From Verrucomicrobiota bacterium (GTDB lineage Bacteria > Verrucomicrobiota > Verrucomicrobiia > JADLBR01): 64,000 nt of DNA. Of this stretch, positions 55,035 to 63,770 are shown in pieces. Every line of letters starts with the position of its first letter. Within the stretch, counting starts at the first letter, position 1. A model generated the notes under the pieces. That model was given only the letters and a program-made list of their open reading frames with translations. It ran no database searches and was not told where the DNA came from. Where the stretch lies: NCBI GenBank assembly GCA_029560585.1, contig JAKQKQ010000335.1, forward strand, positions 62,001 to 126,000. The letters run 5' to 3'. The translations under genes and the position numbers were made by a program.

Positions 55035-58000
55035 CTATTTTCGGGAGAGGACGGCCTGGGCGTGGCGGGCGAAATGGCCGCGGAGGTCGCTGGCGTAGGT
55101 GCGCAGGGTTTTTTCGCCGAGGCCGTCTTGGTCGCCGCAGCGGTAGAGGGCGCGGGCGAGGCTGAGCTCGCGGAGCGAGTCGCTTCGGGTGCTGACGGAA
55201 CTGGTGCCGCCTTTGGATGCGCCGTCGGCGGCCTGCGCCTTTTGGACGGTGGCATGGTCCTGACCGGCGATGCCGGGTTTCTTGAGGGCCTCGGCAAGGG
55301 CGGGGGCGGCGGAGGGATCGCCGATTAGCTCAAGGGCCAAGGCGGTCGCGCGATGGTGGGAGAACTCAGAATCGGAGGTGAGGAGCTGGAGTTTTTCGAC
55401 GATCGCGGGGATCGCCCGCTTGTCCCGCGTCCGGCCCAGCGCGATGATGATTTTGTCGAGATGGCTGAGCGCCTCGCCGAACTGGCCGCCGCCGCGATAG
55501 CGCCAGCCGCCGTCCCATGCGGTCTGGCTCTTGACCTCGGCGATGAGGGTATCGAGGCCGGAGGTGTCGCCGAGGATGGCGAGTGATTGAGCGAGGGAGA
55601 GTTTCCCCGCGGGGTCGGTGGCCTCGGCGTAAGCCTTGCGAAGGACGGGGAGGGCCGCGTCTGGGTTGGCGAGGATGACGGCGGCATTCTCGGGGGTCGG
55701 ATGGCCGGTCGCGGTGGCGGCGACGGCGGCGTCGACGCGCTCCTGCGGGAGCGGGAAGGAGTCTTTTTGTTCCATGACTTCGGGTGGGAGGTTTCCGATT
55801 TCGACCAGGTGCCGCTGGAGTTCGCGGATGACGACATCGCGGGTGCCGCCCTCTGACGAGGCGACGAGGGCCGCGGCAACACCGAGGCCGTAGCCCTGAT
55901 TCTGGAGGTCGGCCTGCATTCGGACGAGCGGGAGGGCGTCACGGTGTGCGCTGAGGCCGAGTCCGCCGACGAGGATGCCGTCAAGGCCCTGCGGGAGGGA
56001 GCAGCGATAGGGCACGTCGACATAACAGCCAACCTTCTCGGGATGGCTGATCTCGAGCAGCGGGTCGGTGGTATAGCCGTGCGTATCGAAATTGCTGTAC
56101 GCCCGGAACAGGGTGTCCGGATAGGAGCGGCCGAGCAGCTCGTCGCGGATGGTGAGGGTGAATTCCCCGACGATGCGGCGGCGCTCGCGCGTGTCGATGA
56201 AGGGTTGCTGGTCAAAGGCGGCGGGGTACTTGAGCTTCGAATAGACGAAGACGTGCCACATATCGAGCATGTCGGTCTCATCAACGATAGTGAAATCGGT
56301 GTTGGTGTAGTCCTGCCCGAGCCAGCGCGGAGGGAGGCCGGTGCCCTGGACGGCGAGCTCGGTCTCGTCGGTGTCGATGACCTTGGCGCCGGCCGCCGCG
56401 GCGATGTCGGCATTGCCAGTGGTATCGATAACGCATTTGGCGAGGACCACGCCGCGCCCGTAGGGGGTGGCGACGATGGCGCCGGTCACGCGACCGTCCT
56501 TGACCAGGGCGCCGCAGCCGGTGGAGCCGAACCAGATATCGGCGCCGGCCTTGCGAAGTTCGCGCCGGTACCACTCGGCCTTGTCCTCGGGTTCCCATGA
56601 TTTTTCACCGGGGATCGAGGCGGTGAAACCGATGCGATTGCCCCAGTAGTACTTGCTGATTAGGCCCACGGTGCCGACGCCGCCGAGCATGTGCTGGTAT
56701 TCGACGACGAGGGTCCTGGAGCCTCGTCGGGCGGCGGAGATGCCCGCGGGTGCGCCGGCGGTCCCGCCGCCGATGACGACGACATCGTACCTGCCAAGGA
56801 CAGGCAACCCGCGCTCGGGTTGCGGGATGGTGCGGCAGTTCTCTGTCGGCCGTGTGCCATGGAGGAGTTCTTTCACATCGCCGGGGACGTTGGCCTTGCC
56901 GTCGGCGGCTCGAACGTGTGGGGATTCGGGTGCGGGCGTGCCGCGCGCTGCCTCGGCGGCGGCCGTGCCGACGCGCTCGCCTAGCCGTATGAGATTGGAT
57001 GGCCTGGCGAGCCGAGCCGCACACTCGGGGGTGACGTCAGCGCGGGGCCCCAGCAGGAGAATACTGTTGGTTTTTTTGGGGCGCAGGGCATCGAGTGGGA
57101 TGTCCTCTGGGAGGGATGCGGAATTATCGGCTGTTGCCACGCAGCGAATGGGATCCGGGCTCACCTCGAAGAGCCATTCTGCGGCAGACTGCTGGCCCGT
57201 CTGGAAGGTCATGTCGCGGGCGAGCAGGTCGGCCGCGGCGCGGGCATTCCAGTCGGCACCGGAGATCGGCAGGCGCAGGGTGTACTCCGTGACGGTGAAT
57301 GGGTCGGGGCTGTGGCGCCCGACATAGGGGGGGTCGATCGCCCTGGATTTCACGCCTTCCGGCGGCGTGGGCACGCCGCCGATCACGGTGCGGCAGAAAG
57401 TCCGATCGCCTTTGGCGCGCGTGCGCGGGGAGGCGCCCGCGAGGCGCGCGAGAAGGGCGGGCTCGGTGGCATCGATCAGGATTTTGGCGAGGACCGCCTG
57501 ACGCCCCGCGCGGTTGGAAATGACAAATCCGCAGGGTTTGCCCTTCGCATCGACAATGATGTCGGTGGGATAAGAGGCGTAGAGGAATTCGACGCCCGCG
57601 TCGAGGAGGGCGCGGTCGAGGGCCATCTTGACGTGGAGGGGGCGGGGCGCTCGGTGACGGCTGGGTTCCTCCGGCGAGGTGGCTGGCTTGGTGACCTCAA
57701 TTTCTCCGAGCAGAATGCGGTCGGCGTCATCGGCCTTTTCGACAAACACCTTGAGGCGTTCCGCGGTGATGCCGAGTTTCACGGTGAGAACGGCGAACCC
57801 TTCGCTGGGGTCGTTGTTCTGAACCCTGGCGACCTCGCGCCAGATACGGTTCTCCTCGACGAAGACGGTCATGTTCGCCACCTTGAAGGCGATCTTAGGC
57901 TCGCTCGCGTCGCGATGGAACGCGATGAGGCGGACCTTGTCGATGGGCTGCGGTTCGTCGAGATCGATGGTGATTTCCACGCTGCCGTCGAACTGTACGC

Positions 58001-58445
58001 TCTCGGTGTTGGGCTTATCCCATTTTCCATCGGCGAGAAGGCTCGCCGGTTTGCGGTCGAGGTGCGGGGCCTCCGAGGGTATGTCGGTCGTGTACGTGAA
58101 TGGGATGCGGTTGGGGTCGGGTCCGCCGGCGCCCGCCTCCGGGTCGGCGTAGATGGCCTTGGCAAGCGGATGCTCGGGGGTCTCGTCGTTCTCGAGCCAC
58201 GTGCGCAACGTCGCCGTCATGTCTTCCCCAAGGTAGGGGCGGGGGGCACAGAGGAAGACCTTCGCGCCGGAGCGGGTGGCGGCAACGGCCGCGGCCACGG
58301 CCCCCGAAGTGCCGCCGGCTATCGCGACGTCGCACTCCGCCGCGATCGGGATCTCTCGCGCAGATTCGCGGACGGTATCCGCGTGGCCTGGGGAGGCGAT
58401 GAGCAGAAGGGCGGCGAGGGTGGCGGCGGGGTGGGGCGTGCGCAT
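55035..58445 (-). CDS. Double FAD-dependent oxidoreductase with HEAT-like tail
   Basis: An 1136-residue exported protein (signal peptide ending PGHADTV). Two FAD-dependent oxidoreductase modules of the family that includes planctomycete/lentisphaera exported enzymes are joined. Module 1 (about 35-500) has the dinucleotide loop AGGTSG, with Ala for the first Gly, and an inserted discoidin-like beta domain (about 125-245). Module 2 (about 550-885) has an intact GGGTAG and ends GLDGILVGGLGLSAHRDALP. The last 250 residues form helical repeats of HEAT type. AAGGAG precedes the ATG. The substrate is unknown. Confidence 0.88.
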   Translation of the reverse strand: MRTPHPAATLAALLLIASPGHADTVRESAREIPIAAECDVAIAGGTSGAVAAAVAATRSGAKVFLCAPRPYLGEDMTATLRTWLENDETPEHPLAKAIYADPEAGAGGPDPNRIPFTYTTDIPSEAPHLDRKPASLLADGKWDKPNTESVQFDGSVEITIDLDEPQPIDKVRLIAFHRDASEPKIAFKVANMTVFVEENRIWREVARVQNNDPSEGFAVLTVKLGITAERLKVFVEKADDADRILLGEIEVTKPATSPEEPSRHRAPRPLHVKMALDRALLDAGVEFLYASYPTDIIVDAKGKPCGFVISNRAGRQAVLAKILIDATEPALLARLAGASPRTRAKGDRTFCRTVIGGVPTPPEGVKSRAIDPPYVGRHSPDPFTVTEYTLRLPISGADWNARAAADLLARDMTFQTGQQSAAEWLFEVSPDPIRCVATADNSASLPEDIPLDALRPKKTNSILLLGPRADVTPECAARLARPSNLIRLGERVGTAAAEAARGTPAPESPHVRAADGKANVPGDVKELLHGTRPTENCRTIPQPERGLPVLGRYDVVVIGGGTAGAPAGISAARRGSRTLVVEYQHMLGGVGTVGLISKYYWGNRIGFTASIPGEKSWEPEDKAEWYRRELRKAGADIWFGSTGCGALVKDGRVTGAIVATPYGRGVVLAKCVIDTTGNADIAAAAGAKVIDTDETELAVQGTGLPPRWLGQDYTNTDFTIVDETDMLDMWHVFVYSKLKYPAAFDQQPFIDTRERRRIVGEFTLTIRDELLGRSYPDTLFRAYSNFDTHGYTTDPLLEISHPEKVGCYVDVPYRCSLPQGLDGILVGGLGLSAHRDALPLVRMQADLQNQGYGLGVAAALVASSEGGTRDVVIRELQRHLVEIGNLPPEVMEQKDSFPLPQERVDAAVAATATGHPTPENAAVILANPDAALPVLRKAYAEATDPAGKLSLAQSLAILGDTSGLDTLIAEVKSQTAWDGGWRYRGGGQFGEALSHLDKIIIALGRTRDKRAIPAIVEKLQLLTSDSEFSHHRATALALELIGDPSAAPALAEALKKPGIAGQDHATVQKAQAADGASKGGTSSVSTRSDSLRELSLARALYRCGDQDGLGEKTLRTYASDLRGHFARHAQAVLSRK

Positions 58446-58705
58446 GAATAATCTCCTTGGGCTGAGCCTAGGTGGGGGGGCGCTAATGAAAAAGACAAAA
58501 GCGTCGACGCCGGTGGGTCCGGGTGGATGGGGTGACTATTGCGGGGACGTGGAGCGGTGGCGCGTTTCCCGGGGAAGTGGACTACCTGTGGGCGGAAGCG
58601 GGTTTCGGTGCCTAAGACAGTGAACAGGCCTCTTTCGCTGAGAATTTCGCCGGGTATGGGGTGTGGCCGCTTGACGGTGGGCGGCCCGAGTACGAAATTT
58701 TACAT
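58446..58705. other. Intergenic region, no gene seen
   Basis: 260 bases between divergent genes. It contains TTGACG at 58671-58676, but no convincing -10 box at the usual distance. No hairpin of note. Confidence 0.4.
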
Positions 58706-58999
58706 ATGGCCATTCAGATTGAATATCCGACCGAGGGCGAGGCTCCTAAGGCGCACGTCGATGCACTACGTCGCCATGATGAGAAGATTCGAGCGGTCTT
58801 GCTGGCCAGCGGTCAGCAGAAGTTCAGGTGGAAGAGAGACTTGTCCGTGCAACGCCGGCCTTACTATCGACTGATCCGGAGCAGTGACGGGAGAGAACTA
58901 TTTGAGCAGGCGCTGGCATATTTTAAGAGCCAAGATCCAGAGATCGTCGCGCAGGAGGTTTCTGCTTCCGTGCACACGATAGAAGAAAAGGAAGAGTAG
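58706..58999 (+). CDS. Small conserved-looking hypothetical protein
   Basis: A 97-residue, charged, soluble protein without signal peptide or membrane segment; family not recognised. It looks real because its composition is balanced (YPTEGEAPKAHVDALRRHDE) and unlike the Arg/Pro-rich shadow frames of this genome. No ribosome binding site lies before the ATG at 58706; the frame opens at 58661. It is isolated between repeats. Confidence 0.5.
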   Translation: MAIQIEYPTEGEAPKAHVDALRRHDEKIRAVLLASGQQKFRWKRDLSVQRRPYYRLIRSSDGRELFEQALAYFKSQDPEIVAQEVSASVHTIEEKEE

Positions 59000-59028
59000 G
59001 CGTGCCGAATTGATCGGTCAGGGGACTG

Positions 59029-59181
59029 GCTCGAAGATTCAGATGCCGGGCAGTAGAAGCCTGCTTGCAGGCGATTCGAGTCGCGCGCAAGCGCGCTCCT
59101 ACGGCTCATTTTTATCCCCGGTCGTGCCCCGAATGCCCGCCGTCGGGGGCGTTTGGGGCATGGGATCTGGCCAGAAACTTC
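59029..59181 (+). repeat. REP-like dispersed repeat, copy B
   Basis: The fullest copy. It has two adjoining palindromes, GCCTGCTTGCAGGC (59059-59072) and GCGCGCAAGCGCGC (59083-59096), then a TTTTTATCCCCGGT segment and GGGGCATGGGAT. Related to 29012-29120 and, in reverse, to 46211-46279 and 63711-63770. Confidence 0.7.
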
Positions 59182-59203
59182 ACGCCGTGCCCAAGACCGT
59201 GAA

Positions 59204-59268
59204 GCGGACAATCCTGTCCCCGACCCACTGTGCGGCAACGTCTTGTGACTGCGGGCAGGATTGTCCGC
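59204..59268. repeat. Thirteen-base inverted repeat
   Basis: GCGGACAATCCTG (59204-59216) and CAGGATTGTCCGC (59256-59268) are exact reverse complements around 39 bases. It sits downstream of the epimerase gene, and could fold in RNA from either strand. Confidence 0.55.
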
Positions 59269-59363
59269 ACCATGTCGCGGGAGCCTCCACATGAATGATG
59301 CGGCGGCCTTGCCCATTGGTTGTTGAATGGTGTTTAGGGGGCGTTGAAGTCGATTGTCGGACG

Positions 59364-60479
59364 TTATGGAATGCCCCGCGGCCGTGGGGATGGGGAACCG
59401 GGTTGTGATTCGGGGGTCTCAAGGGGAGAAGCCGGGTTCGGGGGGTCCCAGACGAGGGTGGTGGACCCGGCGCCGAGGCCTGGAGTGTCGGGAAGGTGCA
59501 GGGTTCCGCCTTCCAAGCGGGGGCCAGCGAACGGGTCATCGCGCAGCAGCCATGCGCCATCGAGATCGGCGAAGTCGGTCTGCTGGGCGACCACTGCGCC
59601 GGCGGAAATGAGGAGACTGCTTTCGAGCATGCAGCCGACCATGAGTCTGAGGCCGAGTTCGCGTCCGCGTCGGAGCATCCCAAGGGCCGGCGTGAGGCCA
59701 CCGCACTTAACGAGCTTGATGTTAAAGCCGGAGAAGTGGCCGGGCATCCGTTCCACGTCCTCGGTCGCGACGCAGCTTTCATCGGCGAGGATGGGCAGCG
59801 CGGATGCGGCGAGTATGGCGGGCATGCGGGCGTGCTGGGAGGGGGGCAGGGGTTGTTCGATGAAAGCGACGCCGAGGGCTGCGAGTTCTTGCGAAAGTGC
59901 CGGGATGTTGGCGCCGCCCCAGGCGCAGTTGGCGTCCACCGCGAGGCGCGCCGTGGTCCGCGCCCGCACAAAGCGGACGGTTGAAAGATCGGCGGCGGCA
60001 TCGGATTTGATCTTTATCAGGGGACAGGAACGAAGTTCTGAGACTTTGCGCTCGAGTTCCTCGGGCGTCGAGAGTCCGATCGTGCAGAACGTGGGCACGG
60101 GGTGGGGTTTCGCGCCAAGGGCGAGTTCCGCGACGCTCCGGCCCTCGAGGTGCCCCAGCCAGTCCCAGAGCGCGAGGTCCATGGCGCATTGCGCGGCGCG
60201 GGACGGCGCAAGCATCGGCCACGACTCGGCCCAGATCCGCCCGATATCGGAGGCGGATCGGACCACCTGCCCGCAGAGCCAGTCCGCGGCGTGGTGAAGC
60301 CTGGCGAGAACACTATCGGAAGATTCACCGTATACGGCATTTGGGGAAGCTTCGCCACAACCGGTGATGCCGGCATCCCGGACGCGGACGAACACATTCC
60401 TCACCTCGGAGCGGTCCCCGTGGCTGACCCTGAAGGGAGATCGCGGATGCAACGGATGGATAACGGCGTCGAAGTTCAC
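59364..60479 (-). CDS. Dipeptide epimerase of the enolase superfamily
   Basis: A 371-residue cytoplasmic enzyme resembling L-Ala-D/L-Glu epimerases (YcjG/YkfB). Catalytic lysines lie in KIKSD (K156, K158) and NIKLVKCGG (K255/K258). Metal ligands are D182 (VDANCAW), E208 (FIEQP) and D233 (ADES). It inverts the glutamate of the dipeptide released from murein. The divergent neighbour, 26 bases away, is an MpaA-like peptidase, the same pairing as E. coli ycjG and mpaA, so recycling of murein peptides is well supported. The C-terminal Pro-rich tail is unusual. Confidence 0.88.
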   Translation of the reverse strand: MNFDAVIHPLHPRSPFRVSHGDRSEVRNVFVRVRDAGITGCGEASPNAVYGESSDSVLARLHHAADWLCGQVVRSASDIGRIWAESWPMLAPSRAAQCAMDLALWDWLGHLEGRSVAELALGAKPHPVPTFCTIGLSTPEELERKVSELRSCPLIKIKSDAAADLSTVRFVRARTTARLAVDANCAWGGANIPALSQELAALGVAFIEQPLPPSQHARMPAILAASALPILADESCVATEDVERMPGHFSGFNIKLVKCGGLTPALGMLRRGRELGLRLMVGCMLESSLLISAGAVVAQQTDFADLDGAWLLRDDPFAGPRLEGGTLHLPDTPGLGAGSTTLVWDPPNPASPLETPESQPGSPSPRPRGIP

Positions 60480-60505
60480 GGGCGTGGGTCGAGCGGATCA
60501 GCCGC

Positions 60506-61372
60506 GTGTCGAAATCTGGGCCAAAACGCGTAGATTCCAAGCGTGTGAATCGGGCTGTTTGTGCAACGAGTCGGCCGATCGGCAAATCCGTGGAAGGTCG
60601 AGAGATCGTGACCCATGCGAACTTTGACCTCGCGGGTGGGGCGCCGACGGGGGCGACCCTGCTGATCGGCGGGATGCATGGCGATGAGAAGGCGACGGTG
60701 TTCCTGGTCGAGGCGTTTCGACAGTGCTTTCTTTCGGAGCCTGGCTTAGTTCCGCCGACGGCGGCGCTGCCACTGGCGAATCCAGACGGTTTCGAGATCG
60801 GGTCCCGGTACAACGCGCGCGGCGTCGATATCAACCGGAACTGCGAATACAACTGGCACGCCGAGAGCGAGGAACCGCCCGGCCCCGAGCCCTGGTCCGA
60901 GCCCGAGACCCGCGCGCTGAGGGACTTCATCCTCCGACTGCGGCCTTCGAAGATCGTGAGTCTGCATTGGGCGCTGTCGGAGATTGATGCGGATGGACCC
61001 CAGTCCACGGACTTGGCCAAGGTCATGTGGGGTGCGATGGGCGAGAGCGATCGGCGCCCGTATCGCGTCCGCATATCCGAACTGGGCCGTGGCCTTCGCC
61101 GGTTGGAGCACACGTACGAGATCTGCCCGGGCTCGCTCGGTCAGTGGTGCGGCTACGGGCTGCGTTACGAGGGCGGCGGGGCGCCCGCGATGATCACCCT
61201 CGAACTGCCTTACGATCCCGCTGCGGAATCGCGCCCCACGCCGTTGCCCGACGGACATCTGGACCGCGTCCGCAGCGCGTGGGGGCGGGACCCCGCAGCC
61301 TATCTGGCCGCGGTCGAGGGACCGGTGCACAAGATGCTGCTGGCGGCGTGCCGGTTTGCCCGGTGCGTGTAG
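60506..61372 (+). CDS. MpaA-like M14 murein peptide amidase
   Basis: A 288-residue zinc peptidase. Ligands are H58 and E61 in GGMHGDE and H154 in SLHWALS. NPDGFEIGSRYNARGVDINRN is the M14 substrate segment, and E233 (TLELPY) is the catalytic Glu. The N-terminal IGKSVEGREI is typical. It should cleave gamma-D-Glu-diaminopimelate bonds of murein tripeptide, producing L-Ala-D-Glu for the adjacent epimerase. Translation begins at the GTG at 60506 or at the GTG at 60545; neither has a good ribosome binding site. Confidence 0.85.
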   Translation: MSKSGPKRVDSKRVNRAVCATSRPIGKSVEGREIVTHANFDLAGGAPTGATLLIGGMHGDEKATVFLVEAFRQCFLSEPGLVPPTAALPLANPDGFEIGSRYNARGVDINRNCEYNWHAESEEPPGPEPWSEPETRALRDFILRLRPSKIVSLHWALSEIDADGPQSTDLAKVMWGAMGESDRRPYRVRISELGRGLRRLEHTYEICPGSLGQWCGYGLRYEGGGAPAMITLELPYDPAAESRPTPLPDGHLDRVRSAWGRDPAAYLAAVEGPVHKMLLAACRFARCV

Positions 61373-61495
61373 CGGACGGCCGTGGCGGTTCGGGATGGTG
61401 GTGTGCCTTGCGCAAAACCGGGAAACGCCCCACAACGGACACTCGACATCCAACGTGCAAAGGCGGGAGCGAAATGAACGGTGTGGCGGCCAGGA

Positions 61496-62728
61496 TCACC
61501 TGACGATCTTTTCGGCGGTGGGTGTTGGCGTTCGGGCCATCGACTCGGCCGAGGGGGTTTCATGCGGTTGGGGGTCCGAAATGGTTCCTCGCTCGCGAGC
61601 GGGCGTGGTGCCGGCGAGCCTGAAATCGGTCGTGGCGCCCGGTTCGGCCGCCATCATCGCCATGAACTTCGTCACGCCTCGCGCAACGGCGTTCGCGACT
61701 TTCTCGCGATAGCTTTCTTCCGCGATCAGGGCCGAGTCGGTCGGGTGGCTGAGGAAACCCGCTTCGACGAGGATGGCGGGCATCTCTGTGTCGCGCAGGA
61801 CCTCGAAGCGCGCCCATTTGACGCCGCGGTCACCTTCCGGAGAATGGTGCTTGCACAATTCCTGCTGGACCATGTTGGCCAGGAGCAGGCTCTCCGGATC
61901 AAAGTCGTTTCCGGGACAGCGGCGTTTGTCTCCCCTGGAGAACTTCCCATCCGAACCCGTCGAGGCGGCGCCCTGCGGCGTGAGGGCATAGGTTTCCACA
62001 CCGTGGGACGTCGTCCGGCCCATGTTGTAGTGGATGCTGACAAAGAGGCGATTCTTATACTTGTTAGCGATGCAGCTCCGGGCGCTGAGACCGACAAATC
62101 GGTCGCTTGCCCGCGTCATCGCAACATCGACGCCCTGGGCTTCGAGAATGCGCTTCAACTCTTTGGCCGTCCCGAGGGTCGCCGTTTTCTCCGCGATGCC
62201 GTTGCGGCCCACGGCGCCGCGATTGTATCCGCCGTGTCCGGCGTCGATCACCACTCCTTCGAACTTCCGTCCTTTGACCGCCCGCCGCCCCTTCAGCAGT
62301 ACTTCGAGCAGCGCCACCCCGTCGACTTGGGAAAGCATCAGACCGTTCCCCTCGACCCGGCGCAGGGGAAAGCTGAGCCAATGACGCGCATCGTTGAAAA
62401 AGAACTGCAGGCTATCGACCTGGAACACCAGATTCCCGGAGGGGCCCGTCACCCGAAAGTAATCCTTGCTCTGGAGCGCATCGAGGCCGCCCGATGAACC
62501 CACCGTCGAGAAAACGGGCACCTCCTGCGGATGGCTCGATGTCGTCTTTCCACTGAGCTTCTCGAGGCCGCCCAGATCGTTTCGCGCGCAAAACTCATCG
62601 AAACCGATGTAGTCCACACCGCTGACACGGGCTTGTTTGCCCGCGTCCTCCGCGCGCGCAGAGCCGGACAGCATCGCCACCGCCAGCACCGCGCCCACTC
62701 GTTGCCAAAGGGCTGAATGCGAATGCAT
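61496..62728 (-). CDS. N-acetylmuramoyl-L-alanine amidase (Amidase_3)
   Basis: A 410-residue exported zinc amidase that cuts the glycan-peptide bond of peptidoglycan. After a signal peptide (ending SGSARAEDAG) and a ~130-residue N-terminal domain, the catalytic domain shows VIDAGHGGYNRG (zinc His), LFVSIHYN (second His) and the catalytic Glu in AILVEAGFLSHP. The C-terminal 60 residues are Pro/Thr-rich. The ATG at 62728 has no ribosome binding site; a TTG start at 62764 is possible. Convergent with the MpaA-like gene. Confidence 0.92.
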   Translation of the reverse strand: MHSHSALWQRVGAVLAVAMLSGSARAEDAGKQARVSGVDYIGFDEFCARNDLGGLEKLSGKTTSSHPQEVPVFSTVGSSGGLDALQSKDYFRVTGPSGNLVFQVDSLQFFFNDARHWLSFPLRRVEGNGLMLSQVDGVALLEVLLKGRRAVKGRKFEGVVIDAGHGGYNRGAVGRNGIAEKTATLGTAKELKRILEAQGVDVAMTRASDRFVGLSARSCIANKYKNRLFVSIHYNMGRTTSHGVETYALTPQGAASTGSDGKFSRGDKRRCPGNDFDPESLLLANMVQQELCKHHSPEGDRGVKWARFEVLRDTEMPAILVEAGFLSHPTDSALIAEESYREKVANAVARGVTKFMAMMAAEPGATTDFRLAGTTPARERGTISDPQPHETPSAESMARTPTPTAEKIVR

Positions 62729-62736
62729 AAAATACA

Positions 62737-62764
62737 AATCTAGCACAAGATTGGCTTTCGCCAA
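62737..62764 (-). promoter_or_regulatory. Candidate promoter for the amidase
   Basis: On the minus strand TTGGCG (62764-62759) and TAGATT (62742-62737) are 16 bases apart. The predicted transcript start lies nearly at the ATG at 62728, consistent with the missing ribosome binding site (near-leaderless). Confidence 0.35.
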
Positions 62765-62855
62765 CTATTAGCAGAGTCGCCGAAAGCGGGGGCAGGCTTT
62801 TGGTTCGCCCGACCGAAGCCGTTGGGGTCCAGGCTCTAGCCTGTTTCGTGTCCGA

Positions 62856-62873
62856 TTCAGCCTAAAGGCTGAA
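62856..62873. terminator. Small perfect hairpin between amidase and SDR genes
   Basis: TTCAGCC-taaa-GGCTGAA, a seven-base stem. It lies downstream of the SDR gene on the minus strand and could end its transcript; no T-run follows on that strand. Confidence 0.35.
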
Positions 62874-62992
62874 CTCCAACAGGTTGCTGTCGAATGACCA
62901 AAAGCCCTGAAAGTGGGGGGGTGCCGTCGTGATTGGGTCGGGTTTCGTTCGGCGAGGACGCGGGGGATCTGTTCTCGGCGGATGAACCGGGC

Positions 62993-63676
62993 CTAGAAGT
63001 TATTCTCCACCATGGGGCGGAAGGTGATTTCGTGGACGACGGCGTCGTCAGGGGCGGCGATACAGTTGAGGATGAGGGTTGCGACGGACTCGGGTTGGAG
63101 ATACTCCGGCCGCGGCTGGGCGCGAAAGGCGGTGTTGACGCCGCCGGGGTAGACGCCGGTGACTTTGACGCCGACAAGGCGGGCCTCCTTGATGAGGCAG
63201 CCGTTGAAAGCATGCAGGGCGTTTTTCATGGTGGTATAGACAGAGAAGTTCTCCGCGCGGAAATGGACGACGGAGGAAATGATATTGACGATGTGGCCGG
63301 AGCGTCGGGCGCCCATGTCGCGTAGCGCCTCGCGGGCGAGGAGCATGGGGGCGCGGAGGTTGAGGGCGTAGGATGCGTCGATGTCTTCGGCGGTGACGTC
63401 GGACAGCGGGATCTTGGCCTTGTTGAAGCCCGCGTTGTTAATGAGGATGTCAATATGGCCGAGGGTCTCGCGTGCGGCGCCATAGAGGCGCGGGGCCGCC
63501 TCGGATGGAGAGAGGTCGAGCGCGAGGCCGGGGCAGCGGAGTTCGTCGCGCAATTCGAGGAGTTTCTTTTCATTGCGGCCGGTGATGAATATGGGGAATC
63601 CGGCCGCGTGGAGATGGCGGGCTAGCGCTTGGCCGATGCCTCCGGTGGCGCCGGTGATGAGTGCCGATCGTGTCAT
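62993..63676 (-). CDS. Short-chain dehydrogenase/reductase
   Basis: A 227-residue classical SDR. NAD(P)-binding TGATGGIG near the start (ALITGATGGIGQALARHL), NNAG, catalytic Ser in IISSVVHF and the YTTMK pair (Tyr and Lys) are present. It should reduce or oxidise a carbonyl/alcohol; substrate unknown. The frame is open from 63724 into repeat C, but the ATG at 63676 begins the fold. No operon partner on this strand except the upstream GH95 fragment. Confidence 0.92.
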   Translation of the reverse strand: MTRSALITGATGGIGQALARHLHAAGFPIFITGRNEKKLLELRDELRCPGLALDLSPSEAAPRLYGAARETLGHIDILINNAGFNKAKIPLSDVTAEDIDASYALNLRAPMLLAREALRDMGARRSGHIVNIISSVVHFRAENFSVYTTMKNALHAFNGCLIKEARLVGVKVTGVYPGGVNTAFRAQPRPEYLQPESVATLILNCIAAPDDAVVHEITFRPMVENNF

Positions 63677-63710
63677 GCTCAATCTGTAGCAACCTTTTTG
63701 GGCAGATCCG

Positions 63711-63770
63711 AGGATCGACTTCAAGCAGGCCCCTACTGCCCGGCATCTGGAGCGCCCGAAGTTTCAGGTC
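63711..63770 (-). repeat. REP-like dispersed repeat, copy C
   Basis: Reverse-orientation copy with CTACTGCCCGGCATCTG and AAGCAGGC, matching the reverse complement of 59037-59068. It fills the gap between the GH95 end and the SDR start. Confidence 0.65.

Larger units (their letters stand above)
59000..59363. repeat. Repeat-rich intergenic region
   Basis: 364 bases without a gene. Contains the longest REP-like repeat copy (59029-59181) and a 13-bp inverted repeat (59204-59268). The rest is unremarkable. Confidence 0.55.
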
